A stretch of DNA of 64,000 bases from Myxococcales bacterium (lineage in GTDB: Bacteria; Myxococcota_A; Polyangia; Polyangiales; JAFGIB01): positions 124,001 through 188,000 of the forward strand of contig JAOUOP010000001.1 of assembly GCA_029880325.1 (NCBI GenBank). Direction: 5' to 3'. Both the position numbers and the translations under genes were made by a program. Each line of letters starts with the position of its first letter. The first letter of the stretch is position 1. Positions 49,816 through 57,959 of this stretch are shown in pieces. The notes under the pieces were generated by a model. It did no database searches, was not told the DNA's origin, and saw only the letters and a list, made by a program, of their open reading frames with translations.

Positions 49816-50569
49816 GAGGGGCTATGTTATCGGCCGCGCGACTCGCACCGGAAATTCGTGGCCGTACGGCACTGAACAGACGCGCCTCAATCGCCGCCGC
49901 GCCTAGCAGTCGCGAGCGAGCAATCCCGACGGCATCGCTACATAGATCGGCCCCCGCGAAGCCGCGACCCAAGTTCGCTGCCGCGACACCGAACGCGCCA
50001 GAGCCCATAAAGGGATCGACAACCAACTCGCCGGGCTCGCTGCTCTGCTCCACCAGCACCTCGGCAACCTCGACCGGCTTTTCGGTCGGGTACCCCTTGT
50101 AGATGCGTGGCGCTTCGATGATGTCCGGCACCCCAAGGTTGTTGAGCTTCCGCTTGCCCTTCTCGAAGAACAAGATGAACTCGTACCGAGCGCGGTAGTG
50201 GTAGCCCATCCCGATCTTCCGCTTGTCCCAGACCAGCGGCTTCCAGAACTTGAAGCCCGCTGCCTCCGCTAGCGGCTTCGCAACGAACATCGTCTCCTGA
50301 TCGCAGAACAGGTAGAAGTGAGTGTTCTTCCTGAGAACGCGCCAGACCTCCGCGAACAATTCCTCGAAACGGCAGTTCGGAAAGATCGAGAACCAGTCGT
50401 TGCTCGACGCCTTCGAGTGCTTCAGCCGCGTCGTCGTTCCGACGGCCCGATGCTTCTCCAGCGACTCATATGGCGGGTCCGTGACCACCATATCCACCGA
50501 AGCCGCTGGCAGGGCACGAAGCCATTCAACCGCATCGCCTTGGCAGAGCTGAAACCGAGTGGTCATCAT
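49802..50569 (-). CDS. Type II DNA methyltransferase (N4/N6, beta class)
   Basis: 255 residues. Motif IV VVTDPPYE near residue 30 precedes motif I VDPFMGSGAFGVAAANLGR near residue 205: the order of beta-class amino-methyltransferases. FYLFCDQE and KPLVWDKRKIGMGYHYRARY lie between. It would methylate the site cut by the coupled nuclease. Two tandem ATGs (50569, 50566); GGAG lies just upstream. Confidence 0.9.
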   Translation of the reverse strand: MMTTRFQLCQGDAVEWLRALPAASVDMVVTDPPYESLEKHRAVGTTTRLKHSKASSNDWFSIFPNCRFEELFAEVWRVLRKNTHFYLFCDQETMFVAKPLAEAAGFKFWKPLVWDKRKIGMGYHYRARYEFILFFEKGKRKLNNLGVPDIIEAPRIYKGYPTEKPVEVAEVLVEQSSEPGELVVDPFMGSGAFGVAAANLGRGFAGADLCSDAVGIARSRLLGAAAIEARLFSAVRPRISGASRAADNIAPRESA

Positions 50570-50600
50570 CTCCGAGGGTCGTGTTGACCGGCGCAGACGG

Positions 50601-50861
50601 TCAAGTTTCCTGCGCGAGCGTATCCGTACCCCACGCCTCCCACTCGGCCCGCGTCGCCCACCGAATGACAACTTCCACTTCCCACTCGTCCGGTGGCGCG
50701 TCTGGACGGTCCGGAGGTGGCAAAGGAATGCAGCCAGAAGCGTACTCGAACCGCACGCGTACCCACTCGCCGCCGGCTTCGTACTCGACCTCCCGAACGA
50801 TGCCGATGCCTTGGCCATAGGGCACGTCGTACTCCTGGCCGACCTGTGGAATTGCGCTCAT
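50601..50861 (-). CDS. Hypothetical acidic protein
   Basis: 86 residues: MSAIPQVGQEYDVPYGQGIG, VREVEYEAGGEWVRVRFEYA, DEWEVEVVIRWATRAEWEAW. Beta-rich, SH3-like pattern. GGAGGT six bases before the ATG. Unknown function; may belong to the restriction unit. Confidence 0.6.
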   Translation of the reverse strand: MSAIPQVGQEYDVPYGQGIGIVREVEYEAGGEWVRVRFEYASGCIPLPPPDRPDAPPDEWEVEVVIRWATRAEWEAWGTDTLAQET

Positions 50862-51003
50862 CGGTCACCTCCGAGCTGTCGAACCCGCCGACACCGCGGT
50901 TCGCCCGCGCGAGGCGGCGCCCACCTGCGGCCGCGCCGCCTGACCCAGCCTCGGGTGTGGGCTCGGGCTGAACGCGCAGTACGGCGCATCCTCGTCACGG
51001 CAA

Positions 51004-52212
51004 TCACCCATCGCGCCGGCCACCCTCCCCCTTCAGCTTCTCCCACCGAGCCTCCACGAGGTCAGAGATCCCGTCAGAGACGGCGTGCGTGTAGCGCTCC
51101 GTGCTCTTCATATCGGCGTGCCCGAGCAGGACCGCGATGCGCTTGTTGCCGGCCCCCATGGCGGCGTAGCTCGTGCCGGCAGTATGGCGCAGGCCGTGCG
51201 ACGTGATGCGCCGGACGCCGGCCTCCTCGGCGAGCTTCGCGAGCGAGCGGTTCAAGGTGTTGTTCGGCAGCGGCCCGCCCTTGAACGACGGGAACAGGAG
51301 CTGGCCCTCGGTCGAGAGCATCCACACCTTCAGCTCGTCAGCGAGCGCTCGGGGGATGGCCTGGAAGCGAGCACGCTTGTTCTTCGGCGTGGAGACCTTC
51401 GTGCGGGCCTGGGACCGCCGGATCCACAGACCGGGCGCCTGGAGGTCCAAGTCTTCCTTGCGGAGCGCGCGCAGCTCGGCAAAGCGGATGCCCGTGATGA
51501 GCTGGACAACGATGATAATGCGCCGCAGCGGCTCGGTCTCGCGCCACTGCTCAAGCGTGGCGAGCGCCTTAGCCTCCTCGGTCGGTGTCCACCACGGCCG
51601 CGAATCCTCCGGCGTGGTCTCGGGCTTGAGCCAGGACTTCTTGGTGACGGGATTCTTCTCGATGTGGCCGTACTCGATGGCCTTCTCGAAGATGCGATGC
51701 AGGACGCTCAGGGAGTTGTTGATGCTCTTCGCCGAGAGCCCCACGCCGTACTGGTGCTTCTTCTTGCGCATCGCCGCCTTGAACTGGTCCACGCGCCGGA
51801 CGTCGATGTCGGAGAGGGGGAGCGAGCCGAAATAGGGCTTGAGGTGGTTCCTCAGAATCTGCTTGTCGCTCTTGGCGCTCGACTCGCGCAGCCCGGCGCC
51901 ATCCACGCAGGTCCGCTCCCACTCGTCGGCAAACGCCTCGAACGAAGGCCCCCACTCGGTGCGCCGGGTGCGCTGGTCGAGGGCGTCGAGAAACTCCGGA
52001 ACGGTGTTCGTAGCAACGGCTTCCTTCGCCATCTTCAGCAACTCGTCAAAGCGCCGCTGGGCATCGACCTTGGAGCGCGCCGGGAACACGACCCCGCGGA
52101 GCTTCCGACGCTCCGCGTCGGTGAGCTCACCGATGACGAAGACGAGCGACCTGTCCACGCCACGGCGCGGCGGCTGGGGCTGCGCCTGCAGGCGCTTCTT
52201 GATCGTTGCCAT
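51004..52212 (-). CDS. Tyrosine recombinase (integrase) of the second element
   Basis: 402 residues: N-terminal arm region, core-binding domain ~85-190 (FEAFADEWERTCVDGAGLRE, SINNSLSVLHRIFEKAIEYG), catalytic domain with Arg in TGIRFAELRALR, GLRHTAGTSYAAMG, VLLGHADMKSTERYTH. All catalytic residues are present. Unlike the first element it sits in the middle of the element rather than beside the att. Confidence 0.93.
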   Translation of the reverse strand: MATIKKRLQAQPQPPRRGVDRSLVFVIGELTDAERRKLRGVVFPARSKVDAQRRFDELLKMAKEAVATNTVPEFLDALDQRTRRTEWGPSFEAFADEWERTCVDGAGLRESSAKSDKQILRNHLKPYFGSLPLSDIDVRRVDQFKAAMRKKKHQYGVGLSAKSINNSLSVLHRIFEKAIEYGHIEKNPVTKKSWLKPETTPEDSRPWWTPTEEAKALATLEQWRETEPLRRIIIVVQLITGIRFAELRALRKEDLDLQAPGLWIRRSQARTKVSTPKNKRARFQAIPRALADELKVWMLSTEGQLLFPSFKGGPLPNNTLNRSLAKLAEEAGVRRITSHGLRHTAGTSYAAMGAGNKRIAVLLGHADMKSTERYTHAVSDGISDLVEARWEKLKGEGGRRDG

Positions 52213-52615
52213 CGGAGTTTCCTACGTCTCGGGGGTCACCGCGGAAGTCGGCGAGGAAGATGCGGCGGGTGGTGCCGATGAGCCGGCACGGAACCTTGCC
52301 CGGCGGTAAACCCGGAACCGGGCCGGGGGGGATGTCTACGAGGTGCTTGGCGATGCGCCGCCGGTCGACCCCCGCCCACCGGGCGAACTCGGCGATCGTC
52401 ATGCCCTCGGTCTTGCTCTCCGCCGGTGCCGTTGCCGCGAACGGGCACACCGGGCTACGGGGCTCCGGGGCCGGGGGTGCCTGCGGGAGCGAGCGGGAGG
52501 GGTCGCCGATTGGCCGGGCGAGAGCGGCACGCAGCCGGGCCGCGCTGACGTGGCGCACGAGCCGCGGCGCGGGCGGATCCTCCGTTCCGGGCGCGTGGTC
52601 GCTGTTCGCGGTCAT
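52127..52615 (-). CDS. HTH-containing adaptor protein upstream of integrase
   Basis: 162 residues. Pro-rich N-terminus, then a helix-turn-helix at ~72-100 (TIAEFARWAGVDRRRIAKHL). It resembles DNA-binding partners of integrases and overlaps the integrase start by 86 bases. AAGGGGG before ATG 52615. Candidate excisionase or regulator. Confidence 0.55.
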   Translation of the reverse strand: MTANSDHAPGTEDPPAPRLVRHVSAARLRAALARPIGDPSRSLPQAPPAPEPRSPVCPFAATAPAESKTEGMTIAEFARWAGVDRRRIAKHLVDIPPGPVPGLPPGKVPCRLIGTTRRIFLADFRGDPRDVGNSDGNDQEAPAGAAPAAAPWRGQVARLRHR

Positions 52616-52900
52616 CGCGGACCCCCTTGTGGGGGTCGAGAGTGGTGCGAATGGTGTTTGTGCCAGGCATGGACTCGAAAACTGCACAGGCCGCGGTTTT
52701 CTTCACAGTGGGGGGTGTGAGCTCGGTGGCCTCGTGGGAGACAGGGTGTGCGTGATACCGGGCTCGTCGCCTTCGGCTCCTCGACCGAGTGCGTCCGCTC
52801 GCTTCGCTCGCTCCCGCTTTGGTAGACAGCTAGAAGTCTAGAGGTGCTCCGGGATCGACTCAGATAGCTCGACAGAAAATCGGGCGCCGAAGGCGTCCGG

Positions 52901-52950
52901 GTGCTCGGGTCGAGCGAAGCGAAGCGGAGCGAGCCCGAGCACGACCGCCC
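52901..52950. other. GC-rich inverted repeat
   Basis: GTGCTCGGG and CCCGAGCAC flank ~20 bases of AGCGAAG-type repeats. Possible terminator or origin hairpin near the iteron array. Confidence 0.35.
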
Positions 52951-53118
52951 TCCGGCTAGTTTCGCGCCGTCACTCCCCCATTGATCTGAGGCCCACTCCT
53001 TCCTCTTGTTCGCATTTATTGCCTCTACTTGTTTCGAACCATTAATTCGAGCCAGCACGGCCATCATGGCGGGCACATAGTTCTTTAGCATTTCGATGCC
53101 CGACCGATGCTTTGAGTA

Positions 53119-53277
53119 GTTCCCCTGGAGCGGAACAACATGTTCCTCACAAGGGGAACGGGTAGTTCCCCGGCCCGGCAACCAGTAGTTGCTCTTGAAG
53201 GGGACTACGGCACTTCCAGAGCAGTCTCTCTCTTCGGCAACTAGGTTGCGATCCACGTAGTTCCTCTTGAAAGGAAC
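53119..53277. repeat. Iteron-like array of GTTCC-N8-GGAAC palindromes
   Basis: Copies at 53119, 53142, 53165 and 53188 are spaced exactly 23 bases; a fifth is at 53260. Copies 53119, 53142 and 53260 are perfect; the others have one mismatch per arm at most. Such arrays are typical of replication origins or of multi-operator regions. They lie next to a wHTH gene (53343). Confidence 0.72.
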
Positions 53278-53342
53278 CATGGACGCGACTGCACATCGGC
53301 TCGCGACGGTCTCAAACACGACAAGCGAGATGGCTGCCGCGA

Positions 53343-54074
53343 TCATTGCCTGCGCCGCCGTGCCTTGGCCTGCCGTCTCTCCATTTCAGCAACGCAGTCG
53401 TCGAAGTCTATTTCATCGTCGTCTGGTTCGTTCGGATCCACGAACTCGTCATCGTCGTCATCGTCGGGCGGCGGCTCATCGTCGTCATCGTCGTCATCGT
53501 CGGGCGGCGGCTCATCGTCGTCATCGTCGGGCGGCCGAGACGCGACGCGCGGAGTCCCACTTCGGTGGGGCGCATACCCAGTGAACCACGGGGGGAGATC
53601 CAGAATGCAGATGGCATATTCATTCCCACACCGAAGAGGGGTCAGGTCGCGGAGTAACATCCGAAGGATCATCCCCTCTTCAACCAGCCTCCTACAGTGC
53701 TCTCGAAAAGCCTTCAGAGTGACGCCTCGCTCGTCGGCGAGTAAGCTAGCTGGCTTGATGATCCAGCGCTGCCCAGGCCGGGTCTGAGTGACAAGAAACG
53801 CATAAGTCAGCTTGACGGAATCGTTCGGCTCTTTGCCCCCAGTCCTCCATCGACCGAAGACCCCGTTCACGATCGGTGTGAAGGGGCGCTTCTTGGTGCT
53901 CCCTCGCTCGGCCCGAGGCGCGTTCCGGTCCGTGAGGGAGATGCGGCGACAGAGCTTTCTACAGGCAGAGGGACAGTCGCACTCGTCCCGTGCATCAGCA
54001 TCGCCGCGCCCAAAGCACTCGCGCAGATGCCTGTGACGACCGGTCGACCAGGGTACATGTGGCTTTCTGCCCAT
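53343..54074 (-). CDS. wHTH protein with Cys cluster and Asp-rich tail (possible replication initiator)
   Basis: 243 residues from ATG 54074. N-terminal Cys cluster (CFGRGDADARDECDCPSACR), a winged-helix region at ~90-165 (LTYAFLVTQTRPGQRWIIKP, ASLLADERGVTLKAFREHCR, RLVEEGMILRMLLRD) as in DnaD/Rep-type proteins, then Pro-Asp repeats (PPDDDDDE) encoded by GTCATC repeats, and a basic end. Position beside the iteron-like array suggests that it binds it. Not a recognised family. Confidence 0.55.
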   Translation of the reverse strand: MGRKPHVPWSTGRHRHLRECFGRGDADARDECDCPSACRKLCRRISLTDRNAPRAERGSTKKRPFTPIVNGVFGRWRTGGKEPNDSVKLTYAFLVTQTRPGQRWIIKPASLLADERGVTLKAFREHCRRLVEEGMILRMLLRDLTPLRCGNEYAICILDLPPWFTGYAPHRSGTPRVASRPPDDDDDEPPPDDDDDDDDEPPPDDDDDDEFVDPNEPDDDEIDFDDCVAEMERRQAKARRRRQ

Positions 54075-54238
54075 GGTGACGCATCTGCGATCAAGACGGG
54101 GCGGGCAGCCGGAGCCGCCTCGAAGAAGCGACCCAAAGGACGTATCGCGCCCGCCGCCAGGTCGAATGCGCGCAGGCAACCAAAAAGCCCTGGAATTGCG
54201 CGGGGCCGATAGGCACTTTGGGGAGTTCTTTATTGAAA

Positions 54239-54844
54239 CTACGACCCATCGGAGAGCCTCTCGATGGCCTGAACTTGGAGCGCAAAGGTCGAGTGCAGAT
54301 AGACCTGGGTCGACGCGATGGAGCTGTGTCCCATCAGGGACTGGACGGTCCGCAGGTCCGTACCCCCGCGCAATAGGCGCGTCGCAAACGAGTGCCGGAG
54401 CGAGTGCGGCGTCAGCCGCTTGTTGATGCCCGCATCACGGCTAAGGCGCGCAATCCAATATGCCACAGCCTTTGGAGTTAGTCGGCGAGTCGTGAATGGA
54501 TGTCGAGCGGACGACGTCACGAATAGCGGCGATTCCGCGTCCGGCGCGGGTCCGTGATATTGCCCAACGTACCTCGCCATCAGCTCCGCGTCCGGTGCAG
54601 CCACGGGTACAAGACGCCTTGTCTGGCGCTTCCGCTTGAGGCTCGCAACGTCCAGCACGGGCCGCCCTTCATGCATCCGGAAATCGCCGACGTTGAGCGC
54701 GCACACCTCGCCACGACGGAGACCCAGTGCGAGCGCGACGAGCACCGCGGCGACGCGGACGTGTTCACGGCGCCGCAGGTCGAGCTGGCGTCGCATCGCG
54801 GCGAGGTCATCAAGAGTCGCCGGCTCGGTCGGCCGAATGCTCAC
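54239..54844 (-). CDS. Tyrosine recombinase, catalytic domain only
   Basis: 201 residues, XerC/D-like catalytic domain: [57 protein letters not shown]. Arg, Lys, HxxR, His and Tyr are all visible, but the core-binding SAM-like domain is absent. Start GTG 54844 overlaps the upstream HTH stop (GTGA). Either a split recombinase that uses the HTH protein for DNA contact, or a truncated paralogue. Confidence 0.85.
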   Translation of the reverse strand: MSIRPTEPATLDDLAAMRRQLDLRRREHVRVAAVLVALALGLRRGEVCALNVGDFRMHEGRPVLDVASLKRKRQTRRLVPVAAPDAELMARYVGQYHGPAPDAESPLFVTSSARHPFTTRRLTPKAVAYWIARLSRDAGINKRLTPHSLRHSFATRLLRGGTDLRTVQSLMGHSSIASTQVYLHSTFALQVQAIERLSDGS

Positions 54845-55035
54845 TGCTCGTCCCCGGCGCGTGCGGGCACACGCTGGCGGTCCAGCCACTCCTGAATCTC
54901 GTCCGGGTCGAAACGGTACCGGCCCGCAACCATCCGACTCGGCAACTCGCCACGCCTCGCCATCCGGGACACCGTCTCCGGACTAAGTCCGAGTCGTTCG
55001 GCAACCTCATGCTTCGTCAGCAACATCTCACGCAT
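54841..55035 (-). CDS. Helix-turn-helix protein coupled to the short recombinase
   Basis: 64 residues, [56 protein letters not shown]: a MerR/excisionase-type winged helix. AAGGCGA before ATG 55035; ATG 55026 possible. Translation is coupled to the catalytic protein, so the two may act as one DNA-binding plus cutting unit. Confidence 0.82.
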   Translation of the reverse strand: MREMLLTKHEVAERLGLSPETVSRMARRGELPSRMVAGRYRFDPDEIQEWLDRQRVPARAGDEQ

Positions 55036-55090
55036 CGTTTCGCCTTGTCTCAGTGTTAAGCTCATCCTACCGTCAAGGCACGCACGCCGT

Positions 55091-55549
55091 CTAGTCGAAG
55101 TACGAGTCGAGCCCTCTGCTCTCAGAAGAGATCGGCGGCCAGTTTTCAGCAACCCACCGTCGAGCCAGCGCACGCACGAGCGGTGGCCCCGTCACGCCCT
55201 CAATGACAAGGCTGCCGTCCGCGAGCGCGTCGCGAACGGCCGGCTCGATCTCCCAGCAGGCGATAGCAAGCGGCAGAGCCTGCTCCGAAATCACGCGGCG
55301 GCCGCCACGGCCCAGCGAGAGATCACCGTCGGGGCGCCCGACCGCGATTCCCCGCTCACGTCGAAGCGCGTCGAGAGCCTCATCGAATGCATCGACGATG
55401 CGGCGCCACCGCTCAGCACCCGAGCCCAGCCGGCGAAACGATGCTACGGCCGCTCCATCCCCGGCCGAGGTGATCTGCAAGACGGTCGTTCCCATCGACC
55501 AAGGTTGGGCACGTGCGAAGTCCCAACGCAAGCGGGCCTGAAAGCGCAC
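55091..55549 (-). CDS. Hypothetical protein
   Basis: 152 residues. FQARLRWDFARAQPWSMGTT, RIVDAFDEALDALRRERGIA, ISEQALPLAIACWEIEPAVR, VRALARRWVAENWPP. Mixed alpha/beta, soluble. GTG 55549 has GAGAGG eight bases upstream; ATG 55495 is an alternative. Unknown family. Confidence 0.5.
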   Translation of the reverse strand: MRFQARLRWDFARAQPWSMGTTVLQITSAGDGAAVASFRRLGSGAERWRRIVDAFDEALDALRRERGIAVGRPDGDLSLGRGGRRVISEQALPLAIACWEIEPAVRDALADGSLVIEGVTGPPLVRALARRWVAENWPPISSESRGLDSYFD

Positions 55550-55687
55550 CGCTTCCACCTCTCACGAAAAACTTGGAGTCCATTGGCTCCAGGCCTTCAA
55601 ACTTTTTCGATGAAAGGGCTCGAATTCTTGCGACGCCCCCGACAACCGCAATTCATTCGCCCTGTCACGCCCCGAGACAGGCGCCTC

Positions 55688-55972
55688 CTACTTGCCCTTC
55701 CCACCCGTTCCCTTCGGCCTCCCCCGCTTCGGCTCTGGCAGTTTCGCCTTCTTCAGGAGCGATCCCGGAGTCACGGAGAGCACGTCGGCAATTCTGCTGA
55801 GCATTACGAGACCGATGTTCACCGTGCCGGACTCGATGCGCTGTATGTAGCGCTCGTCCTTCAGTCCGATGCGGGCCGCCAACTCCTCTTGGGTGAGATG
55901 GAGGCGTTTCCGAGCCCGTCGCACGTTTGCGGCGACGTATTGAAGAATTGGCTCGCGGGAGGTGCCGGACAT
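55688..55972 (-). CDS. XRE-family repressor-like regulator
   Basis: 94 residues: VAANVRRARKRLHLTQEELA, ARIGLKDERYIQRIESGTVN form a classic Cro/CI-type HTH, then a basic Pro/Gly tail. ATG 55972 preferred to the longer frame. Palindromes at 55999-56025 lie between it and the divergent 56071 gene, so autoregulation is likely. Confidence 0.88.
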   Translation of the reverse strand: MSGTSREPILQYVAANVRRARKRLHLTQEELAARIGLKDERYIQRIESGTVNIGLVMLSRIADVLSVTPGSLLKKAKLPEPKRGRPKGTGGKGK

Positions 55973-55998
55973 CCGGCAGGCGTAGCCAACCCCTCTTG

Positions 55999-56025
55999 CC
56001 GTTTTTACGGTAGTATCCGACCGTA
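55999..56025. promoter_or_regulatory. Operator palindromes of the XRE regulator
   Basis: CCGT-TTTT-ACGG (55999-56010) and TACGGT-N8-ACCGTA (56006-56025), both perfect and overlapping, in the divergent intergenic region. Confidence 0.6.
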
Positions 56026-56070
56026 TTATTGACGCATCGGCGAGCCCGACGGTCACGGGAGGAACTGGGT

Positions 56071-56754
56071 ATGCCCGAGAGGCAAACGAAGAGAAACAAA
56101 GGGCTGATCGTACTCGGCATCATCATCGGGCTCGCGGCGCTCGGCCAAGTCGCGGAAATGGCGACAGGCGGCACCTCTACACCTGCACGCCCCGAGTTGC
56201 CGCCGCCCGCGAGCACCGCCCCGGCAAAGGCACCGGCAGACAACGCGAAGGCGGCGGCGAAACCTGATCCACCTGCGTCGACCCCAACGGCCGACCAACT
56301 CGCCATCGACGAGACCTACTTCAAGGTCCACAAGAAGAACCCGGGCGGTGACGCCTACAAGGTCACGGCGCGACGACACAAGACGTCGAGTGAAGACGTG
56401 CTCGAGGCCGTATCGATGGTGGCCGAGTACCGCGCGGCACTACTAGCGGAAGCGAAGCGCTCCGTGACGGGCATCGTCGGCGACCTCGACATCAAGACCG
56501 TGTCGCGGACGGCGATCGGGGTGCACACCGCGATGGTTTCCTTCACTGCCGTGCGGTGTCCGGAGGGCGACCCGCGCCGAGACAAGAAGCTGGAGTTACT
56601 CGCGACAGCCGCTCTGAAGACCCTCGCGACGAAGCTGCCGGCCGTGATCGATAGCTACCGCGCCGCACTGTGGTATCGCGGTATCTCCTGCGACCGCGGC
56701 TCGATGGGATACGGCGCGACCTGGACGCGCTCCGGCGGAATCACGCTGGAGTAG
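56071..56754 (+). CDS. Membrane-anchored periplasmic protein, unknown
   Basis: 227 residues. N-terminal KRNKGLIVLGIIIGLAALGQ membrane segment, Pro/Ala linker ~45-80, then a folded domain (AIDETYFKVHKKNPGGDAYK, EDVLEAVSMVAEYRAALLAE, PAVIDSYRAALWYRGISCDR). GGAGGAA before ATG 56071. No family recognised. Divergent from the XRE gene and probably under its control. Confidence 0.6.
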   Translation: MPERQTKRNKGLIVLGIIIGLAALGQVAEMATGGTSTPARPELPPPASTAPAKAPADNAKAAAKPDPPASTPTADQLAIDETYFKVHKKNPGGDAYKVTARRHKTSSEDVLEAVSMVAEYRAALLAEAKRSVTGIVGDLDIKTVSRTAIGVHTAMVSFTAVRCPEGDPRRDKKLELLATAALKTLATKLPAVIDSYRAALWYRGISCDRGSMGYGATWTRSGGITLE

Positions 56755-57173
56755 GCGTTACCCATAGGCCCCTCCAAGGGTGTGCGCACTGCACACACAC
56801 GCTGGGCATACCCACTTTACGCGCCGCACCGTCTCGCCCCGAGGCGCAGTCTCCGTCCGCGGCAAGACCCGAGCGATTGGATTCCGGTATCCGGCAAGTT
56901 CTCGCTGTCCCAATGCTCGTTGCCAACCGAGACCTCGCCTAGATTCATCGCCGCGCGCCCGCCAACGCCGGCTGGCCAAACGGTCGTCAATTTCTGGAGG
57001 CCAATCCGCGCGATTGGGTGACGGTCGCGCCCGCGTAGGTGGGACTGGACTTGATTCGATTGGCAGCGCCGTTCGCGATTGGTCGGATGCTCCGGCTCGA
57101 TGCCCCGGTCGAAGCCGTTGCGTTCGTTGTTTGTTGTGATTTCTCACGCCTCAGCAAGGAGCCGGCTTCCAGG
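56755..57173. other. Gap, no gene recognised
   Basis: Only chance frames. Confidence 0.4.
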
Positions 57174-57434
57174 CGATGGGCAAGACCACCAGCGCCCACC
57201 AACCCCTCATGGATGCGACGATCTCGGCGCGCCCCCCTCGGCCGGCAAAGCGCGTTGGTAGGGAGCGTCGGGACGGTGGCTGGATCTCGCCACCCAGCAG
57301 CGAGTCGAACTGCAGACGATGGGCAGAAGCACCAGTGCCCACCTCCAGTTCATTGACGCGACGATCCCGACACGCCGCCCGGGCCGACAAAGGGCGTTGA
57401 TGGGCGCGTCGGGTGGGAACGTCGGCTAGATCGA
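57174..57434 (+). repeat. Two ~115-bp direct repeats
   Basis: Copies begin at ~57174 and ~57318 with CGATGGGCA, continue with CACCAG.GCCCACC and GCGACGATC and end near GGAACGTCGGCTAG-like sequence. Each begins with an ATG frame (MGKTTSAHQPLMDATI; MGRSTSAHLQFIDATI), so they may be remnants of a duplicated small gene. Confidence 0.55.
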
Positions 57435-57544
57435 ATTCGGCAACTCTTCCGAGAGACCGTGACAATTGACCTTGTGCAAGCAGGCGCGCACCCGAGTCGA
57501 ACCCGGCCCCATTAGCACTGAACGCTTGACACTTACGCTAGATA

Positions 57545-57595
57545 TGGTGTAGTCCGCCAAAAATAGGCACTATGCACACGAGATATGGTGTCGCA
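57545..57595 (+). repeat. Direct repeat AGATATGGTGT
   Basis: AGATATGGTGT occurs twice 40 bases apart directly upstream of the 57613 gene, a possible regulator site. Confidence 0.4.
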
Positions 57596-57612
57596 AACTG
57601 GAGGCGGACGAA

Positions 57613-57795
57613 ATGGGTATCAAGCAGAAGCCAGGTGAAACGCCCAAGAAGGCGGGAGAATACGTTGAGCGCGGACCACAGGGCGGGAAGGTCCCTCACC
57701 CGCGGAAGGTCACGATCGAGCCGAGAGACCCGAAGATGCCGCCGACGCAAAAGCCCGGACGACAGTGGGAGCGAATCGGACCGCCAAAACCGTAG
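57613..57795 (+). CDS. YjzC-like small protein
   Basis: 60 residues: MGIKQKPGETPKKAGEYVER, GPQGGKVPHPRKVTIE, PPTQKPGRQWERIGPPKP. It resembles the small YjzC family (GEKAPxxGxYxExGPxGGK). GGAGG nine bases before the ATG. Function unknown. Confidence 0.72.
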   Translation: MGIKQKPGETPKKAGEYVERGPQGGKVPHPRKVTIEPRDPKMPPTQKPGRQWERIGPPKP

Positions 57796-57959
57796 GTGCC
57801 AGAACTCATCTGGTCAGATGCGGCCGATTGGTCGATGTACGATTCTCGGTGCTGCCCCTCAGCGCTCGCAGCGAACCAGATGAGAGTTGCACAACATTCG
57901 CGTGACCGGAATATTCCTCTTGGCCAGTACTGACGATCGAAATCGCTAGGCGTTCACTC

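Noticed and set aside
52616..53346. Minus-strand frame with repeated VPFKxNY motifs
   Set aside because: The repeats come from the palindromic iteron DNA; no start signal and unlikely composition.
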